This document shows, in pieces, positions 53,635-63,942 of a stretch of DNA of 64,000 nt. Location: contig OV050031.1 in NCBI GenBank assembly GCA_920105625.2, positions 214,761,194-214,825,193 on the forward strand, given 5' to 3'. Each line of letters begins with the position of its first letter. The first letter of the stretch is position 1. Both the position numbers and the translations under genes were made by a program. The notes under the pieces were generated by a model. That model was not told the DNA's origin. It did no database searches and saw only the letters and a program-made list of their open reading frames with translations. The stretch is from Clusia tigrina (Eukaryota > Arthropoda > Insecta > Diptera > Clusiidae).

Positions 53635-56001
53635 ATGGCGAAACAATGCAACTCTGTAGGTCACTATAAATTCATGCAGAGCACCGCTGGTCGGAGCGTG
53701 TCGAATCGGATCAAGACCATCGTAAAAAAGGTCAAGGTGAATCTCGATACTAGCATTGAAGCTCGACGCAAGAAACTTAGCCAGCAACTGAAAGAAGACA
53801 TCAAAATCCAGCATAAGAAAGTTTCGGAGAAGATCGTCGCACGCCAAAAAACGCATCAGCAGATACGCCAGGCGAGCAAATCGACTGCGCGGGAATTAGT
53901 AGAGGAGAAACGCATTCAGCAGCATATTGCGAACTGCTACGAGACGCGCGAGGCAAGGCGCCAAAAGGACTTGGCAGTGATGCGCCAGTGTCAGGAGCAT
54001 CAGATGAGGAAGCAGAAATGCAAACAGCGGCAGGAAAAGGACTTGGCGGTGATTCGCCAGTGTCAGGAGCATCAAATGGGGGAGCAGAAATGCAAACAGC
54101 GGCAGGAAAAGGACTTGGCAGTGATGCGTCAGTGCCAGGAGCATCAGATGGAGGAGCCGAAATGTAAACTGCGGCAGGAAAAAGACATGGTAGTGATGCG
54201 TCAGTGCCAGGAGCATCAGATGGAGGAGCAGAAATGCAAACAGCGGCAGGAAAAAGACTTGGCAGTGATGCGTCAATGCCAGCAGCATCAGATGGAGGAG
54301 CAGAAATGCAAACAGCAGCAGGAAAAGGACTTGGCAGTGATGCGCCAGTGTCAGGAGCATCAAATGGGGGAGCAGAAATACAAACAGCAGCAGGAAAAGG
54401 ACTTCGCAGTGATGCGTCAGTGCCAGGAGCATCAGATGGAGGAGCAGAAATGCAAACAGCAGCAGGAAAAAGACTTGGCAGTGATGCGTCAATGCCAGCA
54501 GCATCAGATGGAGGAGCAGAAATGCAAACAGCAGCAGGAAAAGGACTTGGCAGTGATGCGCCAGTGTCAGGAGCATCAGATGGAGGAGCCGAACTACAAA
54601 CAGCGACAGGAAAAGGACTTGGCAGTGATGCGTCAGTGCCAGGAGCATCAGATGGGGGAGCAGAAATGCAAACAGCAGCAGGAAAAGGACTTGGCAGTGA
54701 TGCGTCAGTGCCAGGAGCATCAGATGGAGGAGCTGAAATGCAAACAGCAGCAGGAAAAGGATTTGGAAGTGATGCGTCAGTGCCACTCGCATCAGATAGA
54801 GGAGCAAAAATGCAAACAGCAGCAGGAAAAGGACTTGGAAGTGATGCGTCAGTGCCACTCGCATCAGATGGAGGAGCAAAAATGCAAACAGCAGCAGGAA
54901 AAGGACTTCGCAGTGATGCGTCAGTGCCACTCGCATCAAATGGAAGAACATAAATTCAAACAGCATCAGGAGAAGGCCAATGAAGAAAACATGGCAACTA
55001 TTACCCAATCGAATGCCGAACGGCAGCGGGCTGAAGAGGCGAAAACCGCCTGCATTCTGGAAGATTTATCATTGCAGAACAAGGAGGCCTTGAGGCGACA
55101 ACAGCGGGTGCTAGAAAACAAAAAGGCGGAGACGCAGAAACTAAAAGTCGAAGAGAGGGCCCAGTTGCCTAGGAAAATGGAAGCATTAAAAGGAGAGGAG
55201 CATGAAAAGCATTTGCTTGAAGCGTCCAAGAAAAAGCAATACTGCCAAGAACTAGACCAAATATCACAGGAGAAGCTGACTCGTAAGCAGACAGCAGATC
55301 GTGGAGAGGTCATCCTCATTGCCAAAGCAACTGAACGGCAGCAATGTAAGCAGAATGAGGGGGAAACAGACATAGCCTTGCGTAAACGGGCCGTGCATGC
55401 AGAGTTCCTGGCCTACAAGAAGCGTGTTCGTGATTTGGAAGCGCAGCAGAAGAAGATGCTAGACGAACGCATTGCCGAATTTCGGCGGGGACTCCAATGC
55501 TCTGAACACTCGCAGACGCAAGAGTGGCGCAACCAACTCAAGCAACGTTTGCTTGAAGCGGCTGAGACCAGAACCGATGCTATGGCGATGAGTGTTCTCG
55601 AGGGAAATAACTTGATGCTGGAGCCAATCACAGCTCAGCACTACAAAGATTACTCGGCATATTCCAGGCAAATTTCTGAGCAGCAACGTATACGTGCCGC
55701 TCAGACGGCACTGGTCAAGAAGGAGCTGCTGCGCGCCAAAAAGGATGCGCAATTGTGCAGGGAACTCAGCGAGAAGTGCATTCGTGACAGCATCGAATGC
55801 CTGACAACACATCCCAATTGCTACTCAATGGCTCAACAGAAAAGCGCCTGGAGACGTCCTCGCGATTTCGGCCAAGGCGACGGACCGGACGTGTGCACTT
55901 TTGAGCTACCGCAGCACTCTTCGGAAGAGACACAAACTGATGAGCCCACTTTGCCAACAATTTATGAACCACACCAACATCACCGATTTGATGGTGTTTA
56001 A
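53635..56001 (+). CDS. Long helical protein with fourteen 24-residue Cys-bearing repeats
   Basis: An uninterrupted 788-codon frame. The start is the ATG at 53635, in a strong context (AAAATGGCG); the frame is open nine bases further upstream but without an ATG. The layout is a basic, Gln/Lys-rich helical amino terminus (1-109), then fourteen tandem 24-residue units (110-445; EKDLAVMRQCQEHQMEEQKC plus four residues). A charged coiled-coil region follows (446 to about 700, including AEFLAYKKRVRDLEAQQKK), and finally a non-helical tail (about 715-788) with ETQTDE, a TQT motif at 766-768 of the kind bound by dynein light chain LC8. Each unit has Cys at position 10, and eleven of fourteen also at position 20. 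No enzyme domain, signal peptide or membrane segment is visible. Low-complexity coils of this kind are common in axonemal and sperm-tail structural proteins, so a cytoskeletal role is my inference. I do not recognise the orthologue. Confidence 0.9.
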   Translation: MAKQCNSVGHYKFMQSTAGRSVSNRIKTIVKKVKVNLDTSIEARRKKLSQQLKEDIKIQHKKVSEKIVARQKTHQQIRQASKSTARELVEEKRIQQHIANCYETREARRQKDLAVMRQCQEHQMRKQKCKQRQEKDLAVIRQCQEHQMGEQKCKQRQEKDLAVMRQCQEHQMEEPKCKLRQEKDMVVMRQCQEHQMEEQKCKQRQEKDLAVMRQCQQHQMEEQKCKQQQEKDLAVMRQCQEHQMGEQKYKQQQEKDFAVMRQCQEHQMEEQKCKQQQEKDLAVMRQCQQHQMEEQKCKQQQEKDLAVMRQCQEHQMEEPNYKQRQEKDLAVMRQCQEHQMGEQKCKQQQEKDLAVMRQCQEHQMEELKCKQQQEKDLEVMRQCHSHQIEEQKCKQQQEKDLEVMRQCHSHQMEEQKCKQQQEKDFAVMRQCHSHQMEEHKFKQHQEKANEENMATITQSNAERQRAEEAKTACILEDLSLQNKEALRRQQRVLENKKAETQKLKVEERAQLPRKMEALKGEEHEKHLLEASKKKQYCQELDQISQEKLTRKQTADRGEVILIAKATERQQCKQNEGETDIALRKRAVHAEFLAYKKRVRDLEAQQKKMLDERIAEFRRGLQCSEHSQTQEWRNQLKQRLLEAAETRTDAMAMSVLEGNNLMLEPITAQHYKDYSAYSRQISEQQRIRAAQTALVKKELLRAKKDAQLCRELSEKCIRDSIECLTTHPNCYSMAQQKSAWRRPRDFGQGDGPDVCTFELPQHSSEETQTDEPTLPTIYEPHQHHRFDGV
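53962..54969 (+). repeat. Coding minisatellite, 72-bp unit, 14 copies
   Basis: Exactly fourteen 72-bp units, in frame within the 788-codon gene. Units 4-6 and 7-9 resemble each other as triplets (E/Q variant at residue 12, KYK/NYK in the third), pointing to a 216-bp higher-order duplication. Units 12-14 share a distinct CHSHQ variant. The array keeps a frame of 250 codons open on the plus strand and 370 codons on the minus strand, but both are by-products. Confidence 0.97.
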
Positions 56002-56125
56002 GGAAAAGTAGTTTCAATGCAACAAACCAAGAAAAAACGTGTATGTACGGTAGTGAAATTAACGATTTAAATTATGTGGGCAACGCATCTATTCGACCCG
56101 TTATTATAAGAATCGAAAAAATTTG

Positions 56126-56131
56126 AATAAA
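56126..56131 (+). terminator. Poly(A) signal of the repeat-coil gene
   Basis: AATAAA lies 125 bp after the stop codon, a normal distance for a short fly 3' untranslated region. Confidence 0.65.
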
Positions 56132-56204
56132 AGTCCAAATTGTGCAAATGTATACCTTCCTCTGCTCACTGAGTTATTTATTCCTTTCTCATGTTGAGGA
56201 GATT

Positions 56205-57195
56205 TCGTGGTCGAAAATTACCACTGATGAACAATATTCACCACGAATAGCCAAAATTCATTACTAATAGTTCAACATTCACACAAAGCTCAACACAAAT
56301 ATACAATATTCACCACAAACAGACAATATTTGTTACAAATAGTTCAGCACTAGGGCAAAATATAAAGCCAGTTTAGAATACTCACCACGAACAGATAATA
56401 TTCGCTACAAATAGTTCAACATCTGTACAAAACACAACTCAAATTTACAATATTCACCACTAACAGATAATATTTGCCACAAATAGTAGAGCATTTGGAC
56501 AAAACGCAAACACAAATTTACAATATTCACCACGAGCAGATAATATTCACTACAAATAGTTCAGCATTTGTAGAAAATACAACTCAAATTTACAATCCTC
56601 ACCACGAACAGATAATATTCTCTAAATAATGTTCAACATCCGGACAAAATACAACTCAAATTTACAATTATATGACCTAAATATTCACCAAAAGTAGTTA
56701 AACATTTTGTGATAATATAAAGGAATTAATGAAGTACAATTTTCACCATGAATGAACAATAGTCTCCACAAATGGATAACTCACCACAAATAGACATTAT
56801 TCACTACATAAAGTCAATATTCACCATAAAGGAAATATTTGCACCACAAATAAATAATATTCACAAGAAACCGAAATAGTTTACCTCAAAATTATATGAT
56901 TCACCACCAAAGGACTATATTTACCTGAACTGAAAAATCCACCACAAATATATTGTGATCAAAGTTCACTAATGGATATACTCCAGAAACAAATCATTTT
57001 CACCACAGAAGGACAATTTTCAACACATGTGGATAATAAAGAAAGAAATACTTAAAACTTGTGTGGTGAAAATTTACTACCGTTGGACAAGATGCACCCC
57101 AAAAGGACAATATTCACCACAAATAGCCAATATTCACCAGAAACGACCATTTTCACCACAAAAGGACAATATTCACCGGGAATAGTAATTCTGTT
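56205..57195. repeat. Diverged array based on an ACAATATTCACCACAAATAG-like unit
   Basis: An array of about 1 kb beginning 75 bp past the poly(A) signal of the repeat-coil gene. The basic ~20-bp word (AATATTCACCACAAATAG and variants such as GATAATATTCGCTACAAATAG) recurs dozens of times. At about 56380-56670 it is organised into a 73-bp higher unit (word, variant word, GTTCAACAT, ACAAAACACAACTCAAATTT), which is repeated four times. The right half is looser. No coding capacity. Confidence 0.9.
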
Positions 57196-57309
57196 CTTAA
57201 AAGCAATATTACAATTCTCACCATTTGGATTCTCTCATTTCTCAGATTTGAAGAATTACTGCTGCCTTTGATAACTGAATTGTGGTCTGAAGGAGCAGGA
57301 TTCAAAATA

Positions 57310-57760
57310 GCTACACTAACCTGGCCTAAAATAAACGTCAAGCGCTCAAAAAATGTATTGTCTCTAAAAAGACAAATTACACTGTTGCCTGGGTAGTCAT
57401 GTTGGTAGGTTGGGGATTGCCTCATATGAATTATGCAGGAGTTGAATGAACGAAGAGGAGCAAGAGTCCATTGAACATCTCATCTGTATGTGTCCAGCGC
57501 TGTCCCCAAGGAGACATACTTTCCTGGTTGACTACTTTCCGAACTCTCTGGGAGACATTTCAAATAAGAAAATAAGCTCCATCAACTGCTTCATAGAAAG
57601 CTTGAAATGGCTGAACTTTTTAAAGGGAATGGGACCTGTGTCTTATGTGGTATCACTTAGGGTCAATCTTGGCCTAAGGGTGCCTCTTTGGCGAGCGCTA
57701 AAACTACCCACCTGGCAGTGTCAGAAAGAATGAAATCGAAGCAAAGCTGTTTCTTTATAT
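57310..57760 (+). pseudogene. LINE carboxy-terminal fragment
   Basis: The plus strand reads TWPKINVKRSKNVLSLKRQI and TLLPG. Then CLGSHVGRLGIASYELCRS follows, a stop, MNEEEQESIEHLICMCPALS, PRRHTFLVDYFPNSLGDIS and FIESLKWLNFLK. This is the same LINE region as at 8862-9300 and 29330-29735, here with few mutations in the last 95 codons. It is interrupted on the right by a small insertion at 57771. Confidence 0.88.
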
Positions 57761-57767
57761 TCAAGGA

Positions 57768-57770
<3 letters not shown>

Positions 57771-57804
<34 letters not shown>

Positions 57805-57878
57805 TTTATTTGAAAAACAATAACTTAATTATTATTTTACATTGCAAGGGCAGCACTAGCTGCCAGGGCCTTCAGCTC
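57771..57878 (-). mobile_element. 108-bp 5'-truncated retroinsertion with (TAA)n tail
   Basis: It is bounded by identical 10-bp copies of TCAAGGATAT (57761-57770 and 57879-57888), a target-site duplication. On the minus strand the insert reads GAGCTGAAGGCCCTGGCAGC..., then an AT-rich segment, and ends in about twelve TAA repeats. A short 5'-truncated body, a TAA tail and a 10-bp duplication fit an I-clade LINE or a SINE using its machinery. Confidence 0.8.
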
Positions 57879-57888
57879 TCAAGGATAT

Positions 57889-60005
57889 TAATTGTTTTCC
57901 GTTCCTACGACTGCAGCCTTTTATTGTTATTTGTTAGCCACGGCTAAAGAATTGTATAGGTGGTAACAATGGAGGCTTACTGCACTTTTGTATAGTTCTT
58001 CCATCTGTTCCCATATGGATTCCCTTCTATGCATATAAGTAACACGAGTTTGGCTCGTCGTGGTGTTTTAGCCGCATTTTACCTTTTGTTTTCCACCTTG
58101 TTAATCCCACAAGGAACTTCTAACTGCAGACAATCAGACTTCAGTGGAATTATGTGTCATAAAAATTGATGGTGTCATTAACACTGTTGGCGATATTTGC
58201 GTCAATAAAATTCACAGTCTCATCCCTTTCAATGGGACTGCTCAAGCTGACGTATTGAGGTACAACTGGCAATCAAGTGAGTGAGTAAAATAAATGAACA
58301 ACTTAACTGCGCGGCAATTACTGCATACTCGAAAACGACGACATCCTCGATGACAATCTCCACAAGTTACAGCTGGGAATTTGAGTAGCAGCTCTGCAGA
58401 AGGGATAACAGAAAAAGGACGCCTTCAGTAGGTAGTGTGGTTGTTCGTTAGGAGTGAAGCTGCCCTAAGGCTGCAGCAAATATTGCTTCGAGCTGAATAC
58501 GTCGACTGCGCAACTTAAAATTTACGAGTTCGCTATAGAAAGACACCACAGGACCTAGAAGCATCCCACAAAAGTGGTAGGAGCAAATTGGCGTACGCAA
58601 AGATTTTGCAACATATTTAAAACTTAATTACACTTTAATAAAGTTCTTCGAATGAAGGAGGTGCTAGTGGTACTCAGACCACTAACATCCTGCATCATTG
58701 CTGGTTGCTTAATGGTGAGTGATGAACTCGCGCCCCTAGTTTTTGAAGTTACTTTTATTTGCTAAATCCGTAGATGGAAGTCACTTTTATAGAATTAAAG
58801 CTAAAATGAAATTGGAAGTAAAAGTAATTAAAAGTGAAAACGCCGACAGCTTAATTGCCACAGGGACCATTGGGCAGCTGGGAGCCTCCTCCAAGGAAGC
58901 TGCCGTCTGAACTTGCTGGCATAAACGCAGTCAAATGAGCTCTTGTCATAAAAGCGATTTGCATATGCGAGCCTCAGGACTTTGGTCTCCTTGCCTCTTG
59001 CCAGCAGGAGTGCAACTTATATGCCCACAACACGCTATGAACGCGTAACAATTTAATTGCAACCGCTTCAGCTAAGCGCACTCATGTGTCATTCTATTTA
59101 CAGCTCGGAAGTGTCAGCGACCACTTCTTGTGTCTCTGGACTCAGTGCAGTGAGCGGCATCGTTCTTAATGGAATTGAAAAAAATTGGAGAAAATTACAG
59201 CCACTGGAGTCTGGAGAGAGGAGATTCAATTTACTAGAATGCCCCTGTGTGCCACTCCCTTATGCCACCTGCAGGAAGAAGTTGAATGTAACTAAATTCA
59301 GCGCCGACAATTAACTTCAATTACCAGCAATGTGCGCCCATTAGGTTGGCTGCTGTTCCTACGCTTGTTTGTACGCGGCTCCAATCAGTGCCCATGCCCC
59401 CAACTGCATGCTGATTGTTTGTCAGTTTTTATATTTAATAATAATAATACACGCGCTGAATTAGAGTAAAGAATTTATGGCTGCGCCGTAATCGTGTTCA
59501 GAATATTGCATCATCAGCAGCAGCACCATTCATCAGAGCAGAGCTGCAGCAGCAACAGACTTCAATCACAGGCATCGTCTGCGCTAGAGCCAGAGCCAAA
59601 CGCCGGTATTACTTAATCATGGCAAATGCTAATACGCCAATTGAAAGCTGCAGAGAGCAAAAAAAAAGTTGTTCACAGGACGGCACAAGGTGAGCTCTCA
59701 AATTGATATTGAATTAGATGCACTCAATTACACCTGCGCATGCGTACCTGCGCTCAGTTGTCTGCCATGACAACCACAATCACAACAGCAGCAACAACAG
59801 CAGCAGGAACAGCAACACCAACAACGAGAACAATAACGAGTGTAGTTGTTGCTGTGTGTGTACGGTTTCTTGTGCATTTGATCCTTCCTCTAATGCCTTA
59901 TATAATGAAATTTGTACTATATCTAATCGCAATCACCGACGTGATTATTCTCTGCCGCAGCGCCCATTTGCAAGAGTCGAGAGTGGAGCAGCGAGGCCAG
60001 GCCAG
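57889..60005. other. Noncoding; GC-richer island from 58.9 kb
   Basis: Within about 58850-60500 the composition is GC-richer, with CAGCAGCAG-like runs (59510-59560) and CAACAGCAGCAACAA-like runs (59780-59830). ORFs there (85-118 codons) are low-complexity artefacts. No gene recognised. Confidence 0.45.
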
Positions 60006-60063
60006 GCAGGGTAAGGCAAGGCAAGGCAAGGCAAGGCAAGGAAAGGCAAGGAAAGGCAAGGCC
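60006..60063. repeat. (GGCAA)n microsatellite
   Basis: About ten copies of a pentanucleotide GGCAA/GGAAA run, next to CCAGGCCAGGCAGG. A CTGGCTGGTTGG run lies nearby at 60133-60156. Confidence 0.95.
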
Positions 60064-60747
60064 TGGTTGGCGCAAGGTGTTAGTGGCACTGGCTGAGGTA
60101 CTGGCAATGTAAACTGCTGCCAGGCTGCCTGCCTGGCTGGCTGGTTGGCTGGTTGGGTGTATGAAACGCCCTTTCCGTGTCGCCAGGCGATGTCGAATAA
60201 TGATGCCAATTTTTCTTGGCTTTTCAAAAACAATTGTAATGCTCGTAGCAGTGCAACAACGGCAGATTAGATTGCAAAAAAGGGCTGGCTGCAGTTGGGG
60301 AGGTGGAGTTGTTTACAAATAGTGCCGTATAACCGGAATTACCAACAGACGCGGAAGACTTTGTTAGCGCTGAGCAGGGATATCTGCCATGGCAGACAGA
60401 CACACACAGAGCAGACAGACAGACAGACTGAGGCTTAAGATCGGACCTTTTCTGCTAAAAGCTTGCATAACTCCTGGGAAAGTTGCGCTCACTGTGTGGA
60501 ATTAAGGAAGCGTAACTGCCTTTGTCGATGTGCGTCTGTTTGGTAATAACGGTTTCATTGGTTACACAGGAAAACTCCCAAATGTGCATACTTAATCAAC
60601 GAAAAGGAAACTTAGCGGACCTGCGATATACTCGTATGAGATTTTCAGTGGGGTTGGATGGTAAGAGGCATTTAAGAAGGTTATGAGCAGGAGATGTCTT
60701 CTTCGTAGATCTAGCAAAAAGTCTATACAGTCGGCACTCAAGGTACT
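60064..60747. other. Noncoding
   Basis: CAGACAGA-type simple repeats at 60390-60430. Nothing else recognised. Confidence 0.4.
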
Positions 60748-61010
60748 CATAAGAAAAGGTGCAAATATGAGGTCAGTTACATAGCAAAGATTAGTAGGAG
60801 CCACCGAGACAGGCCTCATTATAAGTCTCCACTAAGCTGTACAGAAAAGAAATCGAGAGAAAGGGGAAATGAAACATCTCATAAGAGAATGCGCAAATAA
60901 GAGGTCAACCATATAGCAAAGATTAGTAGGAACCATCGAGACGGGGATCACTATAAATCTCCACTAAGCTTGTACAAAAAAGAAGTCGAGAGAAAGAGGT
61001 CGAAATGAAA
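60748..61010. repeat. Tandem duplication, 132-bp period
   Basis: Copies begin CATAAGA-AA at 60748 and 60880. They share GCAAAGATTAGTAGGA, CC-CGAGAC, TCTCCACTAAGCT and AATCGAGAGAAAG-like stretches. It is noncoding. Confidence 0.85.
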
Positions 61011-62860
61011 GATCTTAGCTCTTATGAGATAAAGGAAGTTTTTAATAACACTGGAACCTCAAGCAAATTTTGTCGAAGGATCAAGTCCCCCTAGGTTGGT
61101 TTTTAATACTAAAAATATCTGGACTAAATCCAGTGAGGAGTGGGTTGAACTCCTTATACTCATATACTCATTGTCAGGGATGTTCCAGCAACTCGACTGC
61201 ATATAAAATATACCAAATGATAACAGATGATAACATTATCTCAGTTAGAGAGATTGTAACATAAACCAGCATTTCTTGGGTAGTTCACGGCTTGCTGGGC
61301 AGTTCAGAGCTTTCACCAAGCTACTGCTCCAGCTTGTCGCTGACTTCGTTTTAACTCCCATGAAGATAATCTTCTAGTTAAGGCTACGAAATATTCCTTC
61401 CAATGAGTAGTAGGAAATTTTGGAATTAGATTTCCTGCATACCAGTATGCAAGGAAATCTTCACATTCCCGCGCCAACTACCTTAATCCTGTCCTATCTT
61501 TATAGTACTTTGCAGAGGGTGATTGCCATCCACCTTTGGCTTCAATAAGAGTCGAACTGGGTATCACAGTTCTAGGCTGCTTAAGCAAGTTGATTGATAT
61601 GATGCTGTTGCCTAGTTCGCAAGGTGGATGCATCTGTGCTCTACCAAATTTTTCACATTTATTGACAATGATCTATATTAATAACTGGTTGCTTCCTTCA
61701 GGTACCAATTATTTTAATTGAGAACACAGGGAATAATTTGTTTAGTCTAGAAAGCACATCAGGATACCATGATATGTATATCGAGAGGTGGTGCCAATAT
61801 TACTAATTGGGATGTTAGCAGTGAAAGACCTTTCTTTCACTGTGCAAAGATCTGCAGAGAAAGGAGCTTCTATCGAAATCCTTCTTAATATTTGTACACG
61901 TTGTATCAACTATATAAGTATGGCTTTGTAGCGAGGGGTGGACTAGACCTAAACTTGTAAACCTCGATACTCTGCTAATAGTCCACTATTATATTCTCCA
62001 GATAGGTTGACATCTCAGTCGACTTTAAAATCTGTCAAGATACTGGTATCTCTTATGAGGAGTTCTGGTTTATTCTTACAAAACTGAGTTTGTCACGAAC
62101 ATATTCACAAGAAGATGGACAAGAAGATCCACAAGATGATGCATTAATATACGAGTGCTAAATCAATATATGAGTACCACAAGTGGGCTATTACTATTAG
62201 TAGGTAAGAATGATATCTTATAAACCCGATGTATAAAGTCCGTATATATGAGACAACAGTGGATTTGGGGACTAGAACAATAAAATTTCTAGATACTGTT
62301 TCTAGATTTTGTGCCTGCACGCCTTTAGATTGTTTTCATTATCACCCACAATATTTCTTGCTCTCTTCATATCAAGTGAGAGAAGTTATCTGGATATAAG
62401 ATTATAGTCAGATTTGACTCTTTAATTGCGAAGAAGGTTAACAATTCCATCTTTAATTAGTTTCCACATAGATCCGAAAAGTAACGGCGAAAAGGGCTAG
62501 CTCAGAAGCGTCCCCAGCTCTCCAAAAGACTAAAACGTTTCTTTATATAAGAAAGCCAACTTTTAGTCAGGTGGTCAGCATTATACAGTCATCAAACGGA
62601 TCACCGGAAATGTTATAGAAACAACCATTTTAAACGTAAAGTTTAAGGGAGAAATCGTTCTGTTGCCACGTATCCCAATGATACCGTCGGAGAGTACAAT
62701 CCGGCGAAACGGCTTCAATTTCCGATTCGTTTGGCATTCGCTATGACAATCAATAAATCTCAAAGAGAGACAATGTCCAGAGTGGTCAGTACGTGGCTGC
62801 ACCCTGGCTTATTCAGCATTAAGATCTGGATTCTGAAGATGCGTATATTTAAAAACCTCT
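61011..62860. other. Noncoding, no gene recognised
   Basis: AT-rich with short ORFs only. No transposon motif found by eye. Confidence 0.4.
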
Positions 62861-63904
62861 CCAGTTAGACGACAATCATTCTTAATACACTCCAAGTGCA
62901 TACACTTCCCTTCCACTGAAGTCCTCCTGCACTGATATCATTACGAATGCTCTGATCCGTTTCGAAAGCACTGATTCCACACGCAGAACCTTCATTCTGC
63001 CGTTCGTTCTTGACGAATGATATCCGCCGGCGTTGTGTTCTACAATTAATTACCGACTGCACTCCTTCGCTTCAGCGCCGACGACTTACAAATTAATTCA
63101 GCGCAATTAGCCACAGCGCACAGCATTCCACACGTTCAGTGGAAGAGCAGCAATGCATCTCATTAGTGGCGCAAGAATGTTGCGCAAACAAAAGTGTTAG
63201 AAACTTGATTTGTGCCGGTGCGGTGCCACCACGCAATTTGCTGCATTGTGCCGGGCTGCAGAGCTGCAGCAGCTGCGCCAGCAATTCTGCTTCGTCTTAA
63301 GTGTGATCGGCGCATTGCATGCATAGCGTTGCGAGTGCACGTTCAAGTGGCAGTGGAAGTACGGCAACAGCGGCAGGTGGATGCAAATTGCGCGCACAGT
63401 TAAGTACCTGCATGAAACCGCAATAAACGAAATGAAAATGTTAAGGAAAAGTGAGTGAGTGTACGTGCGCCTGAGCGCAAAACGATTCACAGTCGGCGCA
63501 GTCGGATGTGGAGTGCAGGCATGTTGCATAATGATGTTGCATGCTCAACTGCGTGCAGATTGCGCATCTCCCCGGTCCGGAACGCACTTGATGAAAATGT
63601 TGCACAACTCCAGCTGCTATTTGCAACGAAAATGAATGCTTTCCATTTTATTCCTTAGGAAATATTCTTTAATTGATTTTATCGGAAGACTGGCAAAGGA
63701 GGAATGAATGACACCAGGCACTTTCATGAATAAGGACCTTCAAGCAGAGTTGAGTATGGAAAATTGCTGGCAGTTAATACACATCCAAACTGTAACGGAA
63801 TAGATGAGGTGGCAGGTCCAAAAGGAGAGCTTAAGACTAATTTTAATATAGTAGAAACACTTTCCATGGTTTGAAATTGTAGTACTGCGTTCCGAACTCT
63901 CTGC
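62861..63904. other. Noncoding; GC-richer island 62.9-63.7 kb
   Basis: GC-richer with GCAGAGCTGCAGCAGCTGCG and many TGCAT words. Overlapping ORFs on both strands without domains. No gene recognised. Confidence 0.4.
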
Positions 63905-63907
63905 CAC

Positions 63908-63940
<33 letters not shown>

Positions 63941-63942
63941 AT
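63905..63942. repeat. (CT)n microsatellite
   Basis: About sixteen CT dinucleotides with minor interruptions. It is a possible GAGA-factor site but has no other support. Confidence 0.95.

Noticed and set aside
54204..54953. A 249-codon second plus-strand frame with SDGGAEMQTAAGKGLGSDA units
   Set aside because: Same cause: an out-of-frame reading of the coding minisatellite, which begins and ends with the array.
53896..55008. A 370-codon minus-strand open frame with repeated hydrophobic LLHLMLLALTHHCQV units
   Set aside because: It is antisense to the repeat-coil gene. A 72-bp repeat is a multiple of three, so once one unit is stop-free in a frame the whole array is. It lacks an independent start context and flanking coding sequence.
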